This document shows, piece after piece, positions 1 through 5,531 of a DNA stretch of 5,647 bases. The stretch covers positions 1 through 5,647 of the forward strand of contig CANPGX010000074.1 of the NCBI GenBank assembly GCA_947573745.1. The letters run 5' to 3'. Each line of letters begins with the position of its first letter. Position 1 is the stretch's first letter. The position numbers were made by a program, and so were the translations under genes. This DNA is from an uncultured Erysipelotrichaceae bacterium. Its GTDB lineage: Bacteria; Bacillota_I; Bacilli_A; Erysipelotrichales; Coprobacillaceae. Below the pieces are notes generated by a model, which was not told where the DNA came from, ran no database searches, and saw only the letters and a program-made list of their open reading frames with translations.

Positions 1-2
1 AG

Positions 3-500
3 AATATCCGGATTCATCACTAAAATACCAGCAATAGCGACTCTTCTTTTTTGCCCACCAGATAAATCAAAAGGAGATTTCTGTAAATAACTTTCATCCA
101 ACCCTACCAATTGAATAACTTTTTTAACGCTTTGTTTTGCCTCTTCTTCAGAAACTCCAAAATTAATAGGACCAAAAAGAATGTCTTTCTCAATAGTTTC
201 TTCAAATAATTGATACTCTGGAAATTGAAAAACGAGACCTACCTTTTTTCTTAATGGCTTTAAAGCCTGTGTTTTTTCCGTAGCACTTATTTTAAAATCA
301 TCAATATATAATGTTCCTTGTTTTGGTAATAATAAGGCATTAAGATGCTGTATAAGGGTCGATTTTCCACTGCCCGTATGACCGATAATCGCTGTAAATG
401 ATCCTTCTTTGATTTCTAAATCAATTTCTTTTAAAGCATGATATGCAAAGGGCGTATGTGGTGCATAAACATGATCTACTTTTTCGAATATAATTGACAT
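3..500 (-). CDS. ecfA2: ECF transporter ATPase EcfA2 (energy-coupling factor ATP-binding protein 2), 3' end cut by window edge
   Basis: This is the N-terminal 166 residues of an ABC ATPase; the gene continues beyond base 1. EcfA2 pairs with EcfA1 and the membrane protein EcfT to power vitamin and cofactor uptake through interchangeable S-components. The visible part has Walker A GHTGSGKST (residues 40-48), Q-loop Gln92 within VFQFPEYQLFEET, and the signature LSGGQKRR (146-153). The reading frame breaks off in GILVMNPDI, just before Walker B. The FQFPEYQLFEET and FGPINFGVSEEEA segments are typical of EcfA2 rather than EcfA1. The ATG at 500 lies inside the end of ecfA1 (25-nt overlap) and has a modest GGTGA ribosome site at 508-512, 7 nt upstream, so translation is probably coupled to ecfA1. 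It should share the FMN-controlled transcript of ecfA1. Family assignment is firm; the C-terminus is not visible. Confidence 0.95.
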   Translation of the reverse strand, partial: MSIIFEKVDHVYAPHTPFAYHALKEIDLEIKEGSFTAIIGHTGSGKSTLIQHLNALLLPKQGTLYIDDFKISATEKTQALKPLRKKVGLVFQFPEYQLFEETIEKDILFGPINFGVSEEEAKQSVKKVIQLVGLDESYLQKSPFDLSGGQKRRVAIAGILVMNPDI

Positions 501-1306
501 AATTTATTCACCAACTTTTCTTCTCTAATTTCTTTTTTATCTAACAAACCTTGTTGATACAATAATGAACTCAGCCTATAGGCAAAGGGCACATCAAGGC
601 CTAGTGATTTCAATAAGTCTTCATCACTTAAGACTTCTTCCGGACTACCATCTTTGACAATCTTGCCTTGGTGTAACAAAATCACTTGATCAGCATAAAC
701 TGCTTCCTCAATATCATGGGTAATTGAAAAGACAGTCATAGCTTCTTTCTCATTAAGTGAGCGTACCAAATGATTAATTTCATTTCTTCCCTTTGGATCC
801 AACATGCTTGTTGCCTCATCTAAAATAAGAACAGAAGGATGCATTGCCAAAATACCAGCAATGGCCACACGCTGTTTTTGGCCACCAGATAATTTAGTCG
901 GTTCATGATCAAGAAAGTTCTGCATACTTACATAGGTTGCATATTCTTGAATAATTTGTTCCATGTCCTTTGGATCGATACAACGATTTTCTAATCCAAA
1001 AGCAATATCATCTCTTACTGTAGCACCAATAAATTGATTATCTGGATTTTGAAAAACAATGCCCACTTCTTTTCTTACGGGATATGGATCCTCATTATCC
1101 AGTTCATGACCATTGATTTTAATTGTTCCATCATTTTTTTCTAAAAGTCCAATTAAAAGTTTAGTAATCGTACTTTTACCACTACCATTATGCCCTAAAA
1201 TCACTGTATAGGACCCTTTTTTAATACTAAAAGAAATATCATCTATCGTTTTGCTTCCCTTCTCATACTCAAAAGAAAGATGATCCACTTCAATAATATT
1301 TTCCAT
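476..1306 (-). CDS. ecfA1: ECF transporter ATPase EcfA1 (energy-coupling factor ATP-binding protein 1)
   Basis: This complete 276-residue ABC ATPase belongs to the energy-coupling module of ECF vitamin transporters and acts on the cytoplasmic face of the membrane with EcfA2 and EcfT. Motifs run in order: Walker A GHNGSGKST (38-46), Q-loop Gln86 in VFQNPDNQF, signature LSGGQKQR (139-146), Walker B SVLILDEA (158-165, Asp163 and catalytic Glu164) and switch His197 in SITHD. The segment NPDNQFIGATVRDDIAFGLEN is characteristic of EcfA1 (B. subtilis YbxA type). Length is normal for the family. The start ATG at 1306 follows AGGAGG at 1313-1318 with a 6-nt spacer. Position right after rplQ and before ecfA2 is the standard Bacillota arrangement. 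Unusually, an own promoter, an FMN riboswitch and an intrinsic terminator stand directly upstream, which suggests repression when FMN is plentiful. Confidence 0.96.
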   Translation of the reverse strand: MENIIEVDHLSFEYEKGSKTIDDISFSIKKGSYTVILGHNGSGKSTITKLLIGLLEKNDGTIKINGHELDNEDPYPVRKEVGIVFQNPDNQFIGATVRDDIAFGLENRCIDPKDMEQIIQEYATYVSMQNFLDHEPTKLSGGQKQRVAIAGILAMHPSVLILDEATSMLDPKGRNEINHLVRSLNEKEAMTVFSITHDIEEAVYADQVILLHQGKIVKDGSPEEVLSDEDLLKSLGLDVPFAYRLSSLLYQQGLLDKKEIREEKLVNKLCQLYSKK

Positions 1307-1312
1307 ATGATC

Positions 1313-1318
1313 CCTCCT
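1313..1318 (-). promoter_or_regulatory. Ribosome binding site of ecfA1
   Basis: A perfect AGGAGG lies 6 nt before the ATG at 1306. It begins only two bases after the U-tract of the riboswitch terminator, so it is transcribed only when that terminator is read through. Confidence 0.9.
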
Positions 1319-1320
1319 AT

Positions 1321-1346
1321 AAAAAATCCGTGAACGATCTCACGGA
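1321..1346 (-). terminator. Intrinsic terminator of the FMN riboswitch (expression platform)
   Basis: On the minus strand a 7-bp stem UCCGUGA/UCACGGA (1346-1340 with 1333-1327), loop GAUCGU, is followed at once by six U (1326-1321). It sits between the FMN aptamer and the ecfA1 ribosome binding site. That is the standard place for a transcription-attenuation platform: FMN binding should favour this hairpin and stop transcription before ecfA1. The 3' arm can instead pair with UGAAC at 1357-1353 or with the 5' end of the transcript (1476-1470), which would give possible antiterminators. The hairpin is seen directly; the switching mechanism is inferred from the family. Confidence 0.88.
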
Positions 1347-1365
1347 AAAAAAGTTCATATCACAC

Positions 1366-1470
1366 TTTTCTCTTCCAGACTATCACTGTCGGTGTAGGAA
1401 TTTCACCCACTCTGCTCAACGCTTGCGGACTTTACCGCCGGTCGGGAATGCCACCCTGCCTCAAAGATTG
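1366..1470 (-). ncRNA. FMN riboswitch (RFN element) upstream of ecfA1A2
   Basis: The minus strand carries the hallmark conserved blocks of the FMN (RFN) aptamer in the right order: GAGGCAGGGUG, AUUCCCGACCGGCGGU, AAAGUCCGC, then GUGGGUGAAAUUCCUAC, ACCGACAGU and AGUCUGGAAGAG. Closing stem P1 can form between UCUUU (1467-1463) and GGAAGA (1376-1371). GGG/CCC closes the first arm, GCGG/CCGC the second, and GUGGG/CCUAC the hairpin before CCGACAGU. The variable arm is short. The first arm's loop reads GGCAUU where GAAAUU is common, a change in a region I would not expect to abolish binding. The aptamer starts a few bases after the predicted transcription start and is followed by an intrinsic terminator, so it probably lowers ecfA1A2 transcription when FMN is high. 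FMN riboswitches normally precede riboflavin biosynthesis or ribU genes, so this target is noteworthy. Confidence 0.95.
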
Positions 1471-1482
1471 TTCACACGCTTT

Positions 1483-1511
1483 ATTTTAGACGTTTAATGA
1501 TATGATGTCAA
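1483..1511 (-). promoter_or_regulatory. Predicted sigma-A promoter for the FMN riboswitch-ecfA1A2 transcript
   Basis: A consensus -35 TTGACA (1511-1506) is separated by exactly 17 nt from a -10 TAAAAT (1488-1483), one base off consensus. Transcription would start near 1475-1477, so the FMN aptamer begins within about 10 nt of the 5' end. The promoter lies just beyond the U-tract of the rplQ terminator. This makes ecfA1A2 a separate transcription unit. Confidence 0.85.
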
Positions 1512-1516
1512 TCATA

Positions 1517-1556
1517 ATAAAAACCCCTCATGCTGAATTTCAACATATAGGGGTTA
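1517..1556 (-). terminator. Intrinsic terminator at the end of the ribosomal protein operon (after rplQ)
   Basis: The minus strand forms a two-part hairpin: an outer 7-bp stem AACCCCU/AGGGGUU (1555-1549 with 1528-1522) and an inner 7-bp stem AUGUUGA/UCAGCAU around an AAU loop, separated by a small internal loop. A U-rich tail (UUUAUUAU) follows. It begins about 10 nt after the rplQ stop codon. The opposite strand has no U-tract, so it works in one direction only. It should end transcripts from the secY-rplQ operon before the ecfA promoter. Confidence 0.92.
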
Positions 1557-1565
1557 TAGAGTTTA

Positions 1566-1928
1566 TTAAACTAACTCGATAATTGCCATTGGAGCGTTAT
1601 CACCTTTACGGTTATATGTTTTTAAGATACGTGTGTATCCTCCATTAACCTCTTTGTATTTAGGTGCAACATCATCAAATAACTTTTGAACTGCAGTTTT
1701 TCCGCTCTTTTCATCAATAACATCTTGAAGAACTGCTGCTGCTTGTCTTCTAGCATGTAAATCTCCACGTTTACCTAAAGTAATTAAACTTTCTGCAACT
1801 TTACGTACTTCTTTTGCTCTTGTTACAGTTGTTTCAATTTTACCATAAACAATAAGATCTGTAGCTAGATTACGTAACATACCTTTTCTTTGTGTAGGTG
1901 TACGTCCTAATTTTCTATTTGTAGCCAT
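1566..1928 (-). CDS. rplQ: Large-subunit ribosomal protein L17 (bL17)
   Basis: This 120-residue basic protein is bL17 of the 50S subunit, which sits near the exit-tunnel side of the ribosome. Family landmarks are RKLGRTPTQRKGMLRNLATDL at the N-terminus, the IETTVTRAKEVRKVAESLITLGKRGDLHARR block (about residues 31-61) and the C-terminal GGYTRILKTYNRKGDNAPMAIIELV. Length matches Bacillota L17. The start ATG at 1928 has a strong AGGAAGGAG site upstream and lies 24 nt after the rpoA stop, the standard rpoA-rplQ pairing. It is the last gene of the ribosomal operon here, since an intrinsic terminator follows within about 10 nt. Confidence 0.98.
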   Translation of the reverse strand: MATNRKLGRTPTQRKGMLRNLATDLIVYGKIETTVTRAKEVRKVAESLITLGKRGDLHARRQAAAVLQDVIDEKSGKTAVQKLFDDVAPKYKEVNGGYTRILKTYNRKGDNAPMAIIELV

Positions 1929-1952
1929 AATCCTGCTCCTTCCTAAATCATC

Positions 1953-2897
1953 CTAATCTAATGGCTTAAAGCTTAAGCCAAGTTCAATGAGTTTTTCTTT
2001 TACTTCTTTGAGTGACTTTTTCCCTAGATTTCTCACTTTAATCATATCATCTTCTGACTTAGAAGCTAATTCTTGAACAGTTTGAATACCAGCACGTTTT
2101 AAGCAGTTATAAGAACGTACAGATAAATCTAGTTCTTCAATCGTCATATCTAATACTTTATTTCCTGATTCGCTTTGTACTTCAGACATCACTTCCATAT
2201 TCACAGCAACATCTGATAACTCTACAAAAACTTCAAGATGTTCAACCAACATCTTACTTGCTAGAGCTAAAGCCTCATGTGGTTTAATTGTACCATTGGT
2301 TGTAATTTCTAAAGTTAATTGATCATATTTTGTACTCTGTCCTACGCGTGTTGGTTCAACAGCATAAGCTACTTTTTCAATTGGAGAATAAATAGAATCC
2401 GTTGGAATAACTCCAATTGTATTAATTGATTTTTTGTTTTGATCTGCACTCACATAACCGCGATCTCTTTTAGCGTACATTTCCATATAGAAATGTGCTC
2501 CAGCAGCAACATGAGCAATCACCAAATCATTAGAAATCATTTTTACATTTGATGGGCACTGAATATCCGCTCCAGTGATTGTTGCAGGTCCTTTAATATC
2601 AAGAATCATCGTAACTTGTTCATCATCTTCAATTTCAAACACAAGCTGTTTCAAATTAAGAATAATAGCTGTTACATCTTCAACAACACCATCAACTGCT
2701 GAAAATTCATGAATAGCTCCTTGAACCTTAATCGCATGAATAGCCGCTCCAGGTAAAGAAGAAAGAATAACTCTTCTTAATGAATTACCTAAAGTCGTTC
2801 CAAACCCTCTTTCTAAAGGTTCAATGATAAACTTACCGTAATTTTCAGATTCATTGTACTCCTCAACAGTAAAGTTTGCTTTTTCAAATTTTTGCAT
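1953..2897 (-). CDS. rpoA: DNA-directed RNA polymerase subunit alpha
   Basis: This 314-residue protein is the alpha subunit, whose dimer nucleates RNA polymerase assembly. The N-terminal domain (about 1-230) carries RGFGTTLGNSLRRVILSSLPG (30-50), the conserved assembly surface, and AVEPTRVGQSTKYDQLTLEI (179-198). A short linker around 235-248 leads to the C-terminal DNA-binding domain (about 250-310). That domain has Arg261, Asn264 and Lys267 in VRSYNCLKRAGI and the NLGKKS motif (290-295), which match the UP-element-contacting residues of E. coli alpha (Arg265, Asn268, Lys271, Lys298 region). Length is that of Bacillota RpoA. AGGAGG at 2905-2910, 7 nt before the ATG, supports the start. It lies between rpsK (40-nt gap) and rplQ (24-nt gap) as in other Bacillota. 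Confidence 0.99.
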   Translation of the reverse strand: MQKFEKANFTVEEYNESENYGKFIIEPLERGFGTTLGNSLRRVILSSLPGAAIHAIKVQGAIHEFSAVDGVVEDVTAIILNLKQLVFEIEDDEQVTMILDIKGPATITGADIQCPSNVKMISNDLVIAHVAAGAHFYMEMYAKRDRGYVSADQNKKSINTIGVIPTDSIYSPIEKVAYAVEPTRVGQSTKYDQLTLEITTNGTIKPHEALALASKMLVEHLEVFVELSDVAVNMEVMSEVQSESGNKVLDMTIEELDLSVRSYNCLKRAGIQTVQELASKSEDDMIKVRNLGKKSLKEVKEKLIELGLSFKPLD

Positions 2898-2937
2898 TTT
2901 TGCTCCTCCTATTGGGAAATTCTCTTTACCTTTTCAA

Positions 2938-3333
2938 TTATCCACGAGGACGTTTTGGTGGACGACATCCGTTATGAGGAATAGGTGTTACATCATTAAT
3001 TGCTGTAACTTCTAATCCTGCAGCTTGTAATGCACGAACTGCAGCTTCACGTCCTGGTCCAGGACCTTTAACGTTAACTTCTACTGACTTCATTCCTTGA
3101 TCAATTGAAGCTTTTGCAGCTGCTTCAGCTGCCATTTGTGCAGCATATGGTGTAGATTTTCTTGAGCCCTTAAAACCAAGAGCACCAGCACTTGACCAAG
3201 TTAATACATTACCGTGTTCATCTCCAATAGTAACGATAGTATTATTGAAAGTTGAATGAACATGAGCAACGCCTTTTGCTATATTCTTTTTAACACGCTT
3301 TTTTGTACGTGGAGTTGTTTTAGGTTTTGCCAT
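2938..3333 (-). CDS. rpsK: Small-subunit ribosomal protein S11 (uS11)
   Basis: This 131-residue protein is uS11, a component of the 30S platform near the mRNA exit site. Landmarks are the basic N-terminus (MAKPKTTPRTKKRVKKN), HVHSTFNNTIVTI, SSAGALGFKGSRKSTPYAAQMAAEAAA, VKGPGPGREAAVRALQAAGLEVTAI and the C-terminal PIPHNGCRPPKRPRG. The frame can be extended three codons to a TTG at 3342. I chose the ATG at 3333 because AGGGG at 3343-3347 sits 9 nt before it but directly touches the TTG, and because MAKPK is the usual kind of S11 start. It lies 17 nt after rpsM and is co-transcribed with it. Confidence 0.97.
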   Translation of the reverse strand: MAKPKTTPRTKKRVKKNIAKGVAHVHSTFNNTIVTIGDEHGNVLTWSSAGALGFKGSRKSTPYAAQMAAEAAAKASIDQGMKSVEVNVKGPGPGREAAVRALQAAGLEVTAINDVTPIPHNGCRPPKRPRG

Positions 3334-3342
3334 TTTTTTCAA

Positions 3343-3347
3343 CCCCT
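3343..3347 (-). promoter_or_regulatory. Ribosome binding site that decides the rpsK start
   Basis: AGGGG lies 9 nt upstream of the ATG at 3333 and immediately abuts the alternative TTG at 3342. Only the ATG has workable spacing, so it is preferred as the S11 start. Confidence 0.7.
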
Positions 3348-3350
3348 ATC

Positions 3351-3716
3351 TTACTTTTTCTTACCAGCAATTGCTACTGCTTTACCTTTACGTGTACGAG
3401 CGTTAGTTTTTGTTCTTTGTCCACGTACTGGAAGACCTCTTCTATGACGCATTCCTCTGTAGCTACCAATTTCCATTAAACGTTTAATGTTTAATGCAGT
3501 GTCTCTACGAAGATCTCCTTCAACTTTTAATTTTTCTACTTCTTTTCTAATTCTACCTTCTTCAGCTTCTGTTAAGTCTTTTACTCTTGTATCTTCACTG
3601 ACATTAGCTGCTTTCAAGATTTTTTTAGCTGTAGAATCACCAATTCCGTATACATATGTTAATGAAACTACCACACGTTTCTCACGTGGGATATCAATTC
3701 CAGCTATACGAGCCAT
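3351..3716 (-). CDS. rpsM: Small-subunit ribosomal protein S13 (uS13)
   Basis: This 121-residue basic protein is uS13 of the 30S head, which contacts the P-site tRNA and forms bridges to the large subunit. It has the classic start MARIAGIDIPREKR, the helix-hairpin-helix-like segment TYVYGIGDSTAKKIL (about 20-34), LRRDTALNIKRLMEIGSYRGMRHRRGLPVRGQRTKTNARTRKG (about 69-111) and a lysine-rich tail ending GKKK. Length is normal. GGAGG precedes the ATG at 3716. The gene is 18 nt after rpmJ and 17 nt before rpsK, the conserved rpmJ-rpsM-rpsK-rpoA order. Confidence 0.98.
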   Translation of the reverse strand: MARIAGIDIPREKRVVVSLTYVYGIGDSTAKKILKAANVSEDTRVKDLTEAEEGRIRKEVEKLKVEGDLRRDTALNIKRLMEIGSYRGMRHRRGLPVRGQRTKTNARTRKGKAVAIAGKKK

Positions 3717-3734
3717 ACTATACTTTCCTCCTAA

Positions 3735-3848
3735 TTAACCTTGTCTTTGTTTATGTTTAGGGTTTTCACAAATAATCATAACCCTACCCTTACGTTTTAT
3801 TACTCTGCATTTATCGCAGATTGGTTTTACAGATGCTCTTACCTTCAT
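3735..3848 (-). CDS. rpmJ: Large-subunit ribosomal protein L36 (bL36), zinc-binding form
   Basis: This 37-codon gene encodes bL36, the smallest large-subunit protein, which binds 23S rRNA. The protein begins MKVRASVKPICDKC and ends ENPKHKQRQG, so it matches the family along its full 37-residue length. Cys11, Cys14, Cys27 and His32 form the complete zinc ribbon, so this is the zinc-containing (C+) version. The start ATG at 3848 follows GGAGGTAA with suitable spacing and is 20 nt after the infA stop. The TAA stop is 18 nt before rpsM. The infA-rpmJ-rpsM order is the standard one. Confidence 0.98.
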   Translation of the reverse strand: MKVRASVKPICDKCRVIKRKGRVMIICENPKHKQRQG

Positions 3849-3868
3849 CTTTGTTACCTCCGTTCCAC

Positions 3869-4093
3869 TTATTTGTGTCTAAATGTAATACGCCCACGTG
3901 TTAAATCATATGGTGAAATCTCTACTGTTACCTTATCTCCCGGTAAAATGCGAATGTAATTCATACGGATTTTACCAGACACGTGTGCCAAGATAACAAC
4001 ACCATTTTCTAAAGCAACTTTAAACATTGTATTTGGTAATGTCTCTAAAACTGTTGCTTCAACTTCAATCACATTGTCTTTTGCTTTCGCCAT
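3869..4093 (-). CDS. infA: Translation initiation factor IF-1
   Basis: This 74-residue protein is IF-1, a single OB-fold (S1-like) protein that binds the 30S A site and assists IF-2 and IF-3 in start-site selection. The sequence carries the family core almost unchanged: VIEVEATVLETLPNTMFKVALENG, LAHVSGKIRMNYIRILPGDKVTVE and the C-terminal SPYDLTRGRITFRHK. It is two residues longer than the usual 72, from a small extension in the MAKAKDN N-terminus. The ATG at 4093 has a GGAGTGG-type site upstream and lies 16 nt after map. Placement between map and rpmJ is typical of Bacillota. Confidence 0.98.
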   Translation of the reverse strand: MAKAKDNVIEVEATVLETLPNTMFKVALENGVVILAHVSGKIRMNYIRILPGDKVTVEISPYDLTRGRITFRHK

Positions 4094-4109
4094 TGAAATT
4101 CCACTCCTT

Positions 4110-4856
4110 CTAAAGCTTAGTCATAATCTCATAACCATCTTCAGTAATCACGATCGTATGCTCATAATGAGCAGCTAGTGAACGATCTCTTGTGACGACG
4201 GTCCATTCATCATCCAATACTTCAGTCTCTTTTGCTCCTAAATGAGCCATAGGTTCGATGGCTAGAGCCATACCTACTTTCAATTTAGGACCTCGACCAG
4301 GCTTGCCATAATTTGGCACAGCAGGATCCTCATGAACTTGTGTTCCTATACCATGCCCAGTATAGTCTCTTGGTGTAGAACATCCATGACTTTCAAGATA
4401 TTCTTGAATGGCATGAGAAACATCAGATAAACGATTTCCTGGTTTAACTTGCTCTAATCCACAATAGAGCGAAGCTTCCGTGACTTCCATCAGTTTTTTA
4501 ACTTCTTCACTCACATGTCCGACAGCATATGTCCAAGCGCTATCCCCATGGTATCCTTTATAACAAGCACCAACATCAACAGAAACAATATCACCATCTT
4601 TAAGTTTCCTATCACTAGGAATACCATGAACAACTACCTCATTAATAGAAATACACACACTAGCAGGAAATCCATATAAATGTAGGAACGAAGGTGTCGC
4701 ACCATGATCTTCAATGACTTTACGTGCTATATGATCAATTTCTTTTGTTGTTATTCCCGGTTTGATGATTTCTTTCATCTTTTCATGAACAAGAGCCACT
4801 ATTCGTCCAGCTTCTCTCATCAATTCAATTTCATGTTGATTTTTAATAATAATCAT
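4110..4856 (-). CDS. map: Methionine aminopeptidase, type I
   Basis: This 248-residue cytosolic metallopeptidase removes the initiator Met from new proteins with a small second residue. All five dinuclear metal ligands are present: Asp94 (VSVDVG), Asp105 (GYHGDSAW), His168 (YTGHGIG), Glu201 (AIEPM) and Glu232 (HYEHT). His77 (VVHGIP) and His175 (QVHEDP) match the substrate-handling histidines of E. coli Map (His79, His178). There is no N-terminal zinc-finger or SH3-binding extension, so it is the short bacterial type Ia form, of normal length. The ATG at 4856 shares its A with the adk stop codon (TAATG), which implies translational coupling. GGAGGT lies inside the end of adk at the right distance. 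Confidence 0.98.
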   Translation of the reverse strand: MIIIKNQHEIELMREAGRIVALVHEKMKEIIKPGITTKEIDHIARKVIEDHGATPSFLHLYGFPASVCISINEVVVHGIPSDRKLKDGDIVSVDVGACYKGYHGDSAWTYAVGHVSEEVKKLMEVTEASLYCGLEQVKPGNRLSDVSHAIQEYLESHGCSTPRDYTGHGIGTQVHEDPAVPNYGKPGRGPKLKVGMALAIEPMAHLGAKETEVLDDEWTVVTRDRSLAAHYEHTIVITEDGYEIMTKL

Positions 4857-5503
4857 TACCTGACCTCCAAGCTTTTTTCGATGTCTTCAAAGACGTCTTC
4901 CATGGATTGATCACCATTAATGTTTATTAAAGAACCTTTAGCTGTATAGTATCCAATTAAAGGACGGGTCTGGTGTAAGTAAGTATTTAAACGAATAGCC
5001 ACTGCTTCTTCGCTTTCATCAGTTCGTTGATATAATTCACCGCCACATTTATCACAAACACCAGCAACCTTACTTGGATTAAATAATACATGATAAGTCG
5101 TTCCACATTGTTTACACGTTCTTCGACCAGCTAATCTCTTTTTTAGATTTTCAAAATCACATTCAAGATTAATAATAGCATCAATTTGAAATCCAAATTC
5201 CCTACAAATACTTTCTAATTCACGAGCTTGAATGATCGTTCTAGGAAAACCATCTAAAATGAATCCATTTTCCCAATCTTTCTTTGCCAAACGTTCTCTC
5301 ATCATTTGAATAGTAAAGTCATCCGGTACCAGGTGACCATGCTTAATAAAATAATTCGCAATAACACCATAGCTATTTTCCTCAGCAATCGCAGCTCTAA
5401 ACAAATCCCCTGAAGAAATTTGTGTGAGCCCGTACTTCTTAACTAGATTCTTAGCTTGTGTACCTTTCCCAGCTCCGGGAGGCCCCATAAGAATAATATT
5501 CAT
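4856..5503 (-). CDS. adk: Adenylate kinase, zinc-binding long form
   Basis: This 215-residue enzyme catalyses ATP + AMP = 2 ADP in the cytosol. It has the P-loop GPPGAGKGT (7-15), the AMP-binding SSGDLFRAAI region, the LDGFPRT motif (84-90) and arginines 124 and 128 in RLAGRR. The LID domain carries four cysteines, Cys130, Cys133, Cys150 and Cys153 (C-x2-C-x16-C-x2-C), the structural zinc site of Gram-positive long-form Adk. The frame can be extended three codons to a GTG at 5512, but that GTG is part of the GAGGTG ribosome binding site. MNIILMGPPG is also the usual N-terminus, so I chose the ATG at 5503. It lies 28 nt after secY and overlaps map by one base. Confidence 0.97.
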   Translation of the reverse strand: MNIILMGPPGAGKGTQAKNLVKKYGLTQISSGDLFRAAIAEENSYGVIANYFIKHGHLVPDDFTIQMMRERLAKKDWENGFILDGFPRTIIQARELESICREFGFQIDAIINLECDFENLKKRLAGRRTCKQCGTTYHVLFNPSKVAGVCDKCGGELYQRTDESEEAVAIRLNTYLHQTRPLIGYYTAKGSLININGDQSMEDVFEDIEKSLEVR

Positions 5504-5509
5504 TCTATT

Positions 5510-5515
5510 CACCTC
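5510..5515 (-). promoter_or_regulatory. Ribosome binding site that decides the adk start
   Basis: GAGGTG is 6 nt upstream of the ATG at 5503. It contains the alternative GTG (5512-5510), so that GTG cannot also be a well-placed start codon. Confidence 0.8.
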
Positions 5516-5531
5516 ATTTTACTATTATATT

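Noticed and set aside
1327..1346. Reading the hairpin as a bidirectional terminator
   Set aside because: On the plus strand the stem is followed by A residues, not T, so it can end transcription only on the minus strand.
1366..1470. Alternative identity of the leader as a T-box, cobalamin or TPP element
   Set aside because: The ACCGGCGGU, GUGAAAUUCC and CCGACAGU blocks are specific to the FMN aptamer, and no T-box TGGNACC box or other riboswitch core is present.
2898..2937. Possible internal promoter or regulatory hairpin in the 40-nt rpsK-rpoA gap
   Set aside because: It has TTGAAA near the rpsK stop but no matching -10 at proper spacing, and no stable hairpin; it holds only the rpoA ribosome binding site.
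3256..3447. Plus-strand open frame of 63 codons across the rpsK-rpsM junction
   Set aside because: It is antisense to two certain ribosomal protein genes, has no ribosome site worth noting and shows no recognisable family; its content is the reverse reading of basic ribosomal proteins.
3487..3959. Plus-strand open frames over rpsM, rpmJ and infA (3487-3738 and 3741-3959)
   Set aside because: Both are antisense shadows of highly conserved genes and have low-complexity, Phe/Ser/Thr-rich translations typical of reverse-frame reading.
4704..4910. Plus-strand open frame antisense to the start of map and the end of adk
   Set aside because: The Phe/Ser/Asn-rich translation with no motif is the expected by-product of AT-rich antisense sequence.
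5524..5529. Perfect TATAAT (minus strand) in the secY-adk gap, possible adk promoter
   Set aside because: No -35-like sequence lies at 16-18 nt (the place reads CGAGGA) and there is no extended -10 TG. In such AT-rich sequence a lone TATAAT is weak evidence, and adk is expected to be read from secY.
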